From Paralichthys olivaceus (taxonomy: Eukaryota > Chordata > Actinopteri > Pleuronectiformes > Paralichthyidae): a stretch of 64,000 nt of DNA. Each line of letters opens with the position of its first letter. Positions within the stretch are counted from its first letter, which is position 1. This document shows positions 11,819 through 26,400 of the stretch, piece by piece. Location of the stretch: NCBI RefSeq assembly GCF_024713975.1, contig NC_091106.1:13914501-13978500 (forward strand), read 5' to 3'. A program made the translations under genes and the position numbers. A model generated the notes under the pieces. It was given only the letters and a program-made list of their open reading frames with translations, ran no database searches and had not been told where the DNA came from.

Positions 11819-13519
11819 GTCTTGTTGATAAGGATGACAAAGTTAAAATTCAAATTGAAACAGGGATTTCTTGAGTCCTGGTTCCGTTCACTCTCTCAAA
11901 AATCAGACATCTGAGTAAAGTGCTCGTGGAGTCCACCCTATAGCTGCATACCAGCACGAAAAATCATGCCCCAACCAGTGATGTTAGTGTTCTTCAGGTT
12001 CTTCCAGTAAAGAATGTCCTTGACGTTAGTTTTGACTCCACCACCTTTCAGAGTGCAGCGCCTTTGTGGGAGTCACTCATGCCACTCCTCTTATTCAACA
12101 TCTTCTGCTGCTGGAAAAAGTGTTGAGAAATATGGGGTTGGACTGCTTAAAACCAAGCAACAGTGTTTGCTTTGAACCAAAGACACTCAACTTGATCAGG
12201 TCGCTCTGAAAAACCTGTTTATAGGCTATAAATACTTATTTTAATTCATAATAGTGGGTGTAATCAACAAACACAGCAAATTGTGATGTTATTATTATAG
12301 GTAGAGATAAGACTGTGTTGATATGGAATTGCTACAAAGTACAGTACAATACTATGTATGGAGTTTAGCTGTACACTGTTTTTACAGACCTGAAATATTC
12401 ATGCTCTGTAAAATCAGGTGTGTCCATCTCATTAGGATTTGTTATTCAAACAAAGTGCTGATTCACTCAACAGCTAAATAACAAGGCACTGACGTCAGAT
12501 TTTCTTTCAGGTAATAAACTGAAGGTTTCTGAGGAAATGAAAGTAACCATATGAGTACTTCATGAAGGAAATATCTGTCTCAAACAAGGGCCGTAGTAAA
12601 ACATGACCAAAGAAGATGTGTGATCAGGATGATGTCGATTCTGACCCGTCATTAGTATTAAACATACATCGGTTTGCAGGATGGTATTTATGAAGCATTG
12701 TAACTGTTATACTGAACTCTGTGTATACCATGCAGCTCCTGTATGAATTAAAGGACAATGGACTAAAACTGCAGATGCTAATAAATAAAACATTTTTTCA
12801 CTGACATAAAATCCAGCAAAAGTGGCAAGAGTCTGAAGATGTGAAAGGAAGACATTTAGACACACTTGTGGTGCAGCTCTATAAAACAATGTATAACAAG
12901 CTTGAGGTGGCATATAATGATCACAGTGATGCATTCAGACTTATGTTCAAGCTTCCAAGTTACAAGCCACAACAATTTCCCAATTGTTCCTACTGTGCTA
13001 AGGAATTTTGTGTATGAATGTGTCATGTGGATTTGTAACCTGTGATGATTGCATTTCTCTATTATTGTTCTGTATTTTTTCATTTGTGAAATTAATTTAC
13101 CTGCAGATGTTATGTTTTCGTCTGTGTTTGTTTATTTGTCTGTTTGGGGACTTCGGGGACTGTTGAGGAGGTTTTGTACTATGAACCTATGAGTCTGAAA
13201 TAAAGCTGAAACACCACCTACAGGATGAAGGTGTAGTGTAAATATACAGCATGAGATCAGGCAACACATCACATTAAAAGGGCAAATAGAAGCTGTGACA
13301 TCGTCAAACCAACAAACAAACATGAAGCATTTTACTTCCCAGCACATGACGCTTAAAACTGTCTTCACCTCTGTAAAAGATGTTTTGAAAAAAGTAATAT
13401 GACGTCTCTACAACACTGCAATGTGCACTAATATTAATAATAAAGCTGCGTTTGCTCCGTGGACAGGATGACAGGATCCCTGTCGACCACACGAGGGCCT
13501 CATTTTCAAAACAAACAAA
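11819..13519. other. Divergent intergenic region between the TMEM150-like gene and nfu1
   Basis: These 1.7 kb separate two head-to-head start codons. Most is AT-rich without repeats that I recognise. The final 100 bases before the nfu1 ATG become richer in CG pairs, suggesting the nfu1 promoter. Any non-coding first exon of the TMEM150-like gene should also lie here, but I cannot place one. Confidence 0.5.
13440..13519 (+). promoter_or_regulatory. Likely nfu1 promoter / 5' UTR
   Basis: The stretch just before the nfu1 start is CG-richer than its surroundings and has no TATA box close to the start, as expected for a housekeeping gene. CG-rich sequence continues into intron 1 to about 13900. 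The exact transcription start cannot be read from sequence. Confidence 0.4.
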
Positions 13520-16750
<3,231 letters not shown>

Positions 16751-16827
16751 ATAATGTTTTCGACCAATGCACTCATTAACTTTGTTTTTCGCTGTGTTAG
16801 AACACAAAACATTAATTACTTCTACCG

Positions 16828-16846
16828 ATATATATATATATATATA
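16828..16846. repeat. (TA)n microsatellite
   Basis: A short run of alternating T and A lies in the nfu1 3' UTR. Confidence 0.9.
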
Positions 16847-17213
16847 ACATATTACTAGAATGAAGAGAGAAGAAATTCCAGCTATTTTATGTGCATATAC
16901 TGCTTAAGATTTGAAGTTGTATTGTCTGTGTACATACTGAATGTCCCTGTTACTAAAGAAAAAAGATATAATGTTAACCTATATATTGAAGATTCAATAC
17001 TTTTTCTGACGAAACAGAAATATGTGATGCCGAAAAAAGTGCGGTTGTATTTATTTCTTATAAATAATGTATATTTTGCAAAACTGTAATATTTTCATAG
17101 GTTGGCGAGCTCTTGACGATGTGTAATGGTCAAGCACAATGAAGTTTGGATAAGGTGTCTGCTATTGAAACTGAACAAATGTTGTTTCTTGTTAATGCAT
17201 CATCCACAAATGA

Positions 17214-17219
17214 AATAAA
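17214..17219 (+). terminator. Candidate nfu1 polyadenylation signal
   Basis: A canonical AATAAA lies 464 bases after the nfu1 stop codon, in a non-coding AT-rich stretch with no earlier equally good hexamer that I noticed. Confidence 0.5.
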
Positions 17220-18660
17220 ATGCCACGGTTAATAATCACAGAGAAGTAAGTTTCTCATCCTAAAATACCTGTATGCTATTTATGTGCTTTACGCTGCTCA
17301 CATAGGATTTACTGTATCACATTAAACAAAGTTCACAGTTTGAAAACTCATCTTTGTTGCTGATCTCCTTTTTAAATTATACTGTTATTTTAATGCATGT
17401 ATGACTTGTGTCGTTGTGTTCTGTGTGGGAAGAAAAACGAGGAATTATTACTCATTTAGTTGTTACAGGAAGAATCAGAATCATCTTTATTTATACCTAT
17501 GTTTATGTATGGAAGATATATGACTGGCTGCTAGCAGTTCTCAGTGTATTTATATACAGTTGTTAAAGCAATATTCAGGAGGATTAAACTTAGGCATCCA
17601 CTAAAACCTAATCAGTCAGTCAGACTTTATTTATATTGCACTTTTCATACAAATAAAATGTTGATCATTATAACTTTATATACTATCTGTAACATTTGAG
17701 TGCCAAACTTATTGCAAGTTTTTTATTTTGCTTAGTGCACCTAATAAACTGAGAAGTGAGTATCTGCAAGTATAAAAATAATTATACACATAGTGTGTAT
17801 ATATAGCTTAAACTCTGTATGAATACAGACTTTGAGTGATGAAATAAATATTGTAATATAATAAAGCCACAGGTGAGAATAATTATTATGCTTATTAAAC
17901 AGATAAAGTCACTTGACACTGCTGCCTCCTGCTGTTCATATATAGTACACCAACAAGTCCTGCAACAATACCGATCCATAGTAAAAATAATCATAACACA
18001 TAATATTTTAACTGATAGGAGAACAATTCAACTATACAAACTGTATCATAAACCATCAGATGTTTAGTAAATGCTTATCAAGTGCTGCTGGCCTCGTTGA
18101 CAATGCAATAATATGTTTTTTCTACCAATGTCACAGTGTTATCCATAGTATTATATGGTACAGCAATCAGTATAAATATTTTAGTTCTCCTGTACATATC
18201 TGAAATAATATGTATCCTCTTGATAAATGAGATAAAATGAGATACGATAAAATGAAATAATCCTTCATTAGTGCCACAGTGGACTGTCATGTTACAGCAG
18301 CAAAGAGGACAGTCAAAAATAGATATCAGTAAAGTGATAAGTAAACATGCAATAATTTTAATTGCAAGGAGGTATAACATATATCTATCTATCTATATAT
18401 AAAGATATGTATATACAATAAATAGAGACGATATAGAAATACTATTTACAGCGTAAACAGGACATATACGGTGAAACTGATTGCAAAGACAGAAAAGAAT
18501 ATGGCACAGTTAAAAGATCCACTCCATCTTCACTATAGTTTCTGGACATCAAACTATTGATGAGAAGTCAGTGTTAAATAAAAAGCAGAGAGAGTTTATA
18601 TATGAATCTATTATATAAAGTGAAATGGTGAAATGTGACCCGGGATCCAGTGGTTTTTCT
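17220..18660. other. AT-rich intergenic region between nfu1 and ccar1
   Basis: This contains repeat-tail fragments near 17465-17500 (AATCAGAATCATCTTTATTT) and 17618-17650 (CAGTCAGTCAGACTTTATTT), both common fish retroelement ends. No gene is seen. Confidence 0.55.
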
Positions 18661-18689
18661 TTTTATTTCACATATAAACTGTGTTTGTT

Positions 18690-19260
18690 GATCTCTCCCG
18701 GATCTTCTGCCGCTGCAGCCCGCGCGTGCGCAGACTGTGTGTACGTCGGCCGGTGTGGGGGACAGCGGTAAGCAGCGATGATAACGTCTGCGTTCGATAT
18801 CCTGAACAGTTCACGTGTATTTGAAGCGCAGCCGTTGTTTCCATGCAGGAGAGTTGCAGCCGGCAGTGATCGTGTGTGTTGTTTCTGTGAAAACTCTCGG
18901 AGGCGCCGGTAAACAGCGTCCCAGGCCTCGCTCTCGATAACAAACCCAGCACGAGGCTAATCTGGCAACAAGGCTAACGAGGTGCGAATGCTAAGTGTTA
19001 GCTTAGCTGTGTGTACAGCACCTGTGCCACAGCAGCCATGTTGTGTTTTAATACTGTTGTAGTTTCTCAACAAGGTGCGTTTAACCGTGTGGACGAATCC
19101 TCAGTTACTTAACTTTTTTTTTAAAAAAATGTTTGTCAGCTGCTGTTAACAACAACAACAATATTAGCATTAGCCAGCGCTAGCCCTCTGTCAGCTGCAG
19201 GGGCTAACATTAGCCTCTGTGCTGTGTCAGCAGTTATCGGACTCTAATCCACGGAGCAGT
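18690..19260 (+). promoter_or_regulatory. CpG-rich ccar1 promoter and non-coding first exon region
   Basis: Base composition changes sharply from the AT-rich upstream to a CG-rich block with many CG pairs (around 18715-18920). A plausible first-exon donor is GGGGACAGCG followed by GTAAGC near 18767. The coding exon has its acceptor at 19753-19754 (TTTAG), leaving about 50 bases of 5' UTR before the ATG. The first exon is therefore probably non-coding. Confidence 0.55.
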
Positions 19261-19804
19261 GCAGATATGAAGGGTAACATGTCCTGAGCAGTAATGTCTA
19301 CCGATGAGGAGTTTGTTCTTCCACCTGCTGTCTTGTTCCCACAAATGGAAAACAGTTACAGCTCCTCAAATCAGTCTGATGGCGTCCAGTTACTGAGAGA
19401 TAACAGGAGGAGCTAGCTTAAAGATAAAGGCTACTGTGGCTTGTGCAACATGTTCATACAAATTTACGTTTTCTGCCAATCGTGTGTTTTGTTGTTGAAG
19501 TGGATTTGGTTTTGTTACTTTTTTCACTGTCTTTCTGCACAACTCAATGCATCCATACTGTGACAGGGTTTGTGCAATCAGAATATCCCATCCTGCATGG
19601 GATTCATGCAGGATGTTGCCCCAAATATATTTTGTGTAAAACTATGTTTTGCATTATGTTAAGTTAGGTGCACAAAACGATCTAAATGCTCTGACCCCTG
19701 ATATCCCCTGGTCTTAGTTCTGCTTGACCTAATTAAGTTTTGTTTTGTGTTTAGTGACAAGCATCGGTCTGGTGAGCAGAGCCTGCCCTTAACTTGAATG
19801 AGTC

Positions 19805-20403
19805 ATGGCCCAATTTGGGGGACAGAAGAATCCGCCCTGGGCGACTCAATTTGCTCCCCCAGCGGTGTCCCAGCCGGGTCACTCACAGTCTCTAGACCTC
19901 AACAGCCTGCACTGTAAGTATTGCAAACCACAGGATCAAAGCTATTTCATTTCATATTTCACCAAGCACTAATTACTCTAATGAAAATGTCTCTCTTGTC
20001 CCACTGCGTCTTACACATGTTATCACATCATCTCGCCTGTTGTTTTCCCACATTTCTCTGAATGTTGTGCCTCATTTTTCATCTCTGCAGCTCTGGGTGT
20101 GCAGCAGTCGTCTATTCTGGGAGCATCTCCCTCCGTTTACTCTCAGCAGTCCGCCTTGGCTGCCGCTTCTCTCAGCAACCAGTCTGCTGCAAACTATCAG
20201 CTGTCTCAGCAAACTGCTGCCTTGCAACAGCAAGCAGCAGCAGCTGCTGCAGCAGCAGCACTACAGCAGGTCAGTCACAGCATTATAGTCCAAAGCACAG
20301 TCAGCGATCTGAAATGGTCACGTCTCACTGTTTGATCAACAACAACCTCTCTCATGTACTTTTTAATGTCTAGTCGCAGATTAATTCAGCGCTCCAGCAG
20401 TAT

Positions 20404-20438
<35 letters not shown>

Positions 20439-23400
20439 GCAACAACAACAGCAACAACAACAACAGCAACAGCAGCAACCTCCCCAACAGCCCCCCCAAC
20501 AGCAACTGTACAGTGTACCTCATCAGGTAAAACAGGCTCATTATGCTGGTCATACTTTGCTTTAGATGTTCTCATACACATGCAAATGTAATGTATCCCT
20601 AAATCAAAGAAATTAGCGTTGTGCTTAATATTTAAACTTCTATTGTGGCTTTGTATAAGTTTAATGCCTCAGCAAAATACAAGACTTAAGTGTTGTTGGG
20701 AAAAGAAGCATAGGTTATCTCGTACAGCACTAAATTTAAAATTCCCAAAAACTGCACTGAGATTAAATTCACTCCTGAAATCATTATTATTGATTTTTCT
20801 GCATCCTTTGGTGCTAAATGTATTTTGACAACTGAAAAGGTTTCCTCTGAGGCAGATCAAGTGAATGAAAGTGTAATTTGATACAACCTCTTATATGAAA
20901 GCGTTTTACATGTCGCATTACAAATATCTTGTTTCCTCCAGCAAAACCCTGTGGGGAACACAGAATAGGCTGTAGATAATTGGTTTGAGAAAAAATGATT
21001 TGGTGTTTTACTGTGAGCAAAGCTCTTGTATCGCATGAAGAAAATCTTGACCCATCTGTTTTTTTTTTTTTTCACAGCTTCCACAGCCTCAACAGGCACT
21101 GCTTTCTCAGGTAATGTGCAAAAACACATACATCTGCCACATATTCTATCTCGTTTGTCTCAAGTGTACTAATCCTGATTTGCAGTTGGGGTTAAATTAA
21201 TTGCATGACACAAAGATCTCAATATTATCATTTCTCTCTAATTCATTACTACCTCACGAGGTAGCAGCTTTTTTTAATCTTTCTCTTTATTTCTCACCTT
21301 CAGCCCCCCGTCGCCCTGTCCACCAGTTTGAGTCTGTCCAACCCCCAGCAGACAGCCCAGATTACTGTGTCTTACCCAACACCACGTTCAAGCCACCAAC
21401 AGCAGACACAACCACAGAAGCAGCGAGTCTTCACTGGTGTTGTCAACAAGCTACATGACACATTTGGTTTTGTGGACGAAGATGTCTTCTTCCAGCTAAG
21501 GTGAAATAATGTAGCATCTACCAGACAGCACTTCTTTAAACATGTACATTTGAAACTGATGTAATCTGACATGTTGAGATAGACAGAGATGTATTTATGA
21601 TCAATATATGGATGTTTCAGTGCTGTGAAGGGGAAGACCCCCCAGGTGGGTGACAGGGTCCTAGTGGAAGCTGTGTACAACCCGAACATGCCGTTCAAGT
21701 GGAACGCCCAGCGAATCCAGACCTTACCTCAGCTAGCAAACCAGTCGGTGAGAACTCTCTTGGATTAATGTGCTCACGAATAACTGAACACAATAATAGA
21801 AATAGGGAACTTCTGCTCAAAAAAATTGCTGAGTGTTTTTTGTGTTATTGTGACTGCAGTCAGCGAAGTGACTACAAAAACCACATTCTTGTCTTCTTTT
21901 GTTGTTCCAGTATATATCTGTGTAAACACTGAAACAGTTGTTGACTCGTCTTTGACAGAGGCTGTGTGTTGAATGTCAACATATCTATTTGAATTTTGAG
22001 TATTCACAGATTCATTTTAAACCTTGGACAATTAATATGTCATAGTCTGAGAGTGTTTATTTTTCTTTTTGTCAAAGTTGAACTCTTGTACTCTTTTCTT
22101 CTTGTACCTCTTTGTCTTTTATTGACTGTTGTTTTCTAAATTTCCTTTCTAGCATCAGCATCAGCATCAGCATCAGCCTTTACCTCAAGCCTCCCCACAG
22201 CTCAGCAGCCTTTACAATGAGCCAGGGATGCAGCTGCGCTACTCAGACATGCACTCTACTGTGGACAACAGACAAAATGTAACTACCATCCCCTGAATCA
22301 CTAGCTCTTCTCGTCTTTCTCCTTACTTAGTTTTTTTCTTGCTGCCTGTCTGTCTTTCTTAAAATACAGACATCTTATGCAGAGAGTATCTTTATACCAT
22401 TACTTCATTATACATTTTTGAAGGTTTTTACATATATATATATAACTTTTCATTTTTGTTTTTTGTGGTAGATAACAGCCTCTTTGTCCTGACTATATTT
22501 ATTTTGTTTTGAAAACAACTTACATACTTCAGAATCCTTTGACAGTTGCTTCATTCAAGCAGATGTTCAGACCTTCTCCCAGCCTTTCTTGCTTCCAAGC
22601 AGTCACTGAGCAAGATTTTGTAAAAATCACCATCTCATCTGTTGTGCATCTTATCTCTTGGCACGTTAACAGAAAAATGTTTCAGGTCTCAAGTTTCGTT
22701 TTTTTAAAATTTTCTTATGCTTCTTTTTTCTAGAGCCAGCCTCAAGTTCCTCAAATGATGAAAGCAGCCCCCACCATGCTTCAGTCTCTACCTCCCCCAA
22801 CAACATTCAGTGTTCAGGCCCAGGCTCCCCCTCCCCTCCTGCAGGCCCAGCTGTCTGCTGCCTCTTTGGCCCCTCTCCTCCAAAACCCTCCTCAGCCTCT
22901 GCTACCACAGCTGCCACCCAAAGGTACAATATACGTAATTTAACTGGTATTGGCTGTAAAGGAGTTAGACAAATGACGATCAAACAGTTTTGGTGCAACA
23001 TGGCCGACAGAATCAAAGCTGTGTTTGTGGCATAGACGTGATTTTAAACAAGCAGGTCCTTTGCCATTTTTGTCTCTAGATGTTTTCCCTGGGGGTCTTC
23101 TTCAACCCCCAGTTAGGATGATACAACAGCCACAGCCTGTACGACGAATTGAACCTCCCCCTCGTTTCCCCAGCCGCAATGATCGAGGCCCTGAGCTCAT
23201 CCTCAGGACGAAAGAAGAACGCAGGTGGGATAATGATAGACAAGATTTTCAGATAATTGCCACTAAAAGTTGCCTTTAGCTGCTGCATTTGTTGCTTTCC
23301 TATAAATCTATTCTTGCTTGTGGTTATAATACATTTCATTGTTTTTACTTAATTCATTAGCCGAGACAGAGACCGAGAACGCAGGCGATCGAGAGAACGC

Positions 23401-26400
23401 TCGCCCACACGTAAACGCTCCAGAGACCGCTCCCCGAGACGTGACCGCTCACCAAGACGGCCTCGCAGGGTCGTGCCTCGCTATACTGTCCAGTTTTCCA
23501 AGTTCAGCTTGGATGGGTGAGTAGAGGTTTTTTTTTTTTTTTCTTGCTGTGAAGCTGTAAACTGATTATAGTTGTCACATGTCAGGACTCTGTTGTAATA
23601 CACGGCAGCATGTTGATGTAGAAACTGTCCTCTCTGTGATCTCCAGCTCCAGCTGTGACATAATGGAGCTGAGGAGGCGTTATCAGAGCCTCTACATTCC
23701 CAGCGACTTCTTTGATGCTGTCTTCACCTGGGTGGACGCCTTCCCTGTGACCCGACCCTTCCAGTTTAGTAACGCCTGTAATTTCCACATCTTGCACAAA
23801 GAGGTGGATCCTCTAGTCAAGAACACAGCTGTGCTTGATCCTCCCGATGCCAACCACACCTATAGTGCTAAGGTATGACTGTGAGTGTTGTAACCATCAG
23901 ATAAATCTGTCTCTAGTTTTCTTTGTGTCATCAGTTAATGAGGTGTCTTTATGGTCCAGGTGATGCTGCTGGCTAACCCCAGTATCGAGGAGCTCTACCA
24001 CAAGTCCTGCGCTCTGGCAGAGGACACCCAGGAAGTGAGAGACACCTTCCAACACCCTGCCAGACTCATTAAGGTACGTCTCATCTGTTCCCTGCTTGTA
24101 ACACACGCATGAGCTGACAATGATGTGATGATCCTATTCCATTGCTGAGTCCCCACAATGCGGAAGAGAACTAACTGATGTTGGCTGTCATGTGTAAATA
24201 ACCCCGGTGTCTTTATATCTTGTGGTTGTGGCTCCTCAGAGGTGTGATTATTCTAACATGCTGCTGACCTCTTTGCTTCTGTCTCTTTCCGCTTTCTCTC
24301 TCGCTCTTCCCACCCTCTACACTCCTTTATCCACATTTCCCATTTCTAACTGACCTATGCTCTGTGATTCTCCTGTGTACCCACCCATCTGTCTTTCTTC
24401 CTTCAGTTTTTGGTGGGAATGAGAGGTAAAGACGAGGCCATGGCCATCGGTGGTCACTGGTCTCCCTCTCTGGACGGAGCTGACCCAGAGAAGGATCCTT
24501 CAGTCCTCATAAAGACAGCCATACGCTGTTGCAAGGCGCTCACAGGCATAGACCTTAGTCTGTGCACTCAGTGGTAAGAGCCTACGTCTCATCAGTATCT
24601 ATTTCTCTCATTGTTTTTGTTTCTCTTTAAACTGCCTTGTTACTAAAAACCCAGATTAAGCATCTTTAATGAGCTTTTAATCTTGCTGCCCCTACACTAA
24701 ATCTCATCCTGGACATGTTGGGTGATATGTTTTTGTTTCCAATGATTATTGTGTTGTTAATTTGCTACCCATTATTTACTATTATTATTTATTGTGTTGT
24801 TATTATAATGTTATTTGGCCTTTTTGTGTGTTGTCGTCTTGGCTCTCTCTTTCTGTCACACTCTCTGTACATACCTGCGCATATTTCATTGTGATGAAAA
24901 ACCAAAAGCATGGACTTTGTGGCTGGAAGCAGTAGCCTGGACCAGAAGACGCTGTCATTACTTTCTATTTATTTGTTCTTTCTGTTCTCTCTGTTAAATA
25001 TCTTACATATTTAACTGGCTTTCACTTTATCCTGTCTTCTCTTCGCACCCCCCTAATGTAGTGCTTTAAGTGTATCCGAGGTTAAGAGCAGAGCATACAT
25101 CCATAATTGGCTGAAGTTATGATGGGGATGAATTTCGGGGGTGTGATTTTTTATTTTTTATTTTGTGTGATTGTCTGTCAACTTTCTCAAAATGACTGGC
25201 GTAACCTGTGACAACAGTTGGAGAGCTGCAGACTGGGTCCATTTGTCTAAGCTGTGTCTTTTATGGGAGATGGGTCACTGTAATGATGTGAACGATCATT
25301 CAGTGACCTCATGGGGGGAGTAGCTGTACAAGGCTCGTCTTAGCAAGGCCTGTCTTTTATACTGTGCCCTGACCAGAATGTTTCTTTCCAATGCACCCTC
25401 TTCCTTTGCGACAGGTATCGTTTTGCAGAGATTCGCTATCATCGGCCGGAGGAGACACACAAGGGGCGGACAGTCCCTGCTCATGTGGAGACAGTGGTTT
25501 TGTTTCTTCCGGATGTTTGGCATTGTCTTCCTACCCGCTCAGAGTGGGAGGTGCTGTCACGGCGACTCCGGGAGCAGCTGGCTGAGAAGCTGTCGGCCGA
25601 GCGAAAGGAGGCGGATGGAGAACAGGCACTGAACCGCTAATCCCTCTCTTCTCATTTCCGCTTCTCACAGGAAGGCACAGGAATTACAAAAAATAAGCCC
25701 CAGTTACACACCAGACACAACGTACACGTCACCATTCATGCACACAGACACCAACACAGGCAGAATATTGTTTCGCCAAACCTCACCTAGGCTTCTTCTG
25801 TTTACTCCTCCACCCTTCCCCTTCTCCTCAGCTCCAACTCCTCCATTCCTCCATCAACACTCCCTCGTTCCCTCACATCCAGCAGACACACACAGTGGAA
25901 GCAGTGAGACTAGGTTGTGTTGTGTAGGCCTTGATCGCAACTGATAAAACAGTTTCCAGCTCCTCACCTTATAATTGGTTTCTAATCTGGATGTAATCAT
26001 TTTAATTCTGGCATTTTGTTGAGCAGAACTTTGAAGCAAACTTAATTAACCTGCTTTTGTTTTGGGTGTTTGCAAATTGGTTTAGCAATGATCTCAAATA
26101 GTTTCTGAGATTTCAACCTCTGGTGCTTTTCCAGCCCTTGAATCTGTTATTCGTTTCTTAAAACTGGAATCTGTAGAGTCAGTTGCGTGTAATGTGTATT
26201 TTCTTATGATTTTTCACTTGTTTGACTTCAGAAAAGAGAAGTCCTGTTTCTTGTCTGTTCTTGTTGTTGGATTCTACACTCTCATTTTGGCTATATGTAG
26301 AATTTGGTTTTTCCAGGGCAGTTGGTTGGACAGAGGGCTCCTATCTGACGTAGGTGTATAAATCCCATAAATGGCAATACCCAATACCCCAGTCATAGAC

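Noticed and set aside
24885..24980. Possible second C/D snoRNA (GTGATGA at 24891)
   Set aside because: No D box at a suitable distance, no terminal stem and no rRNA complementarity recognised.
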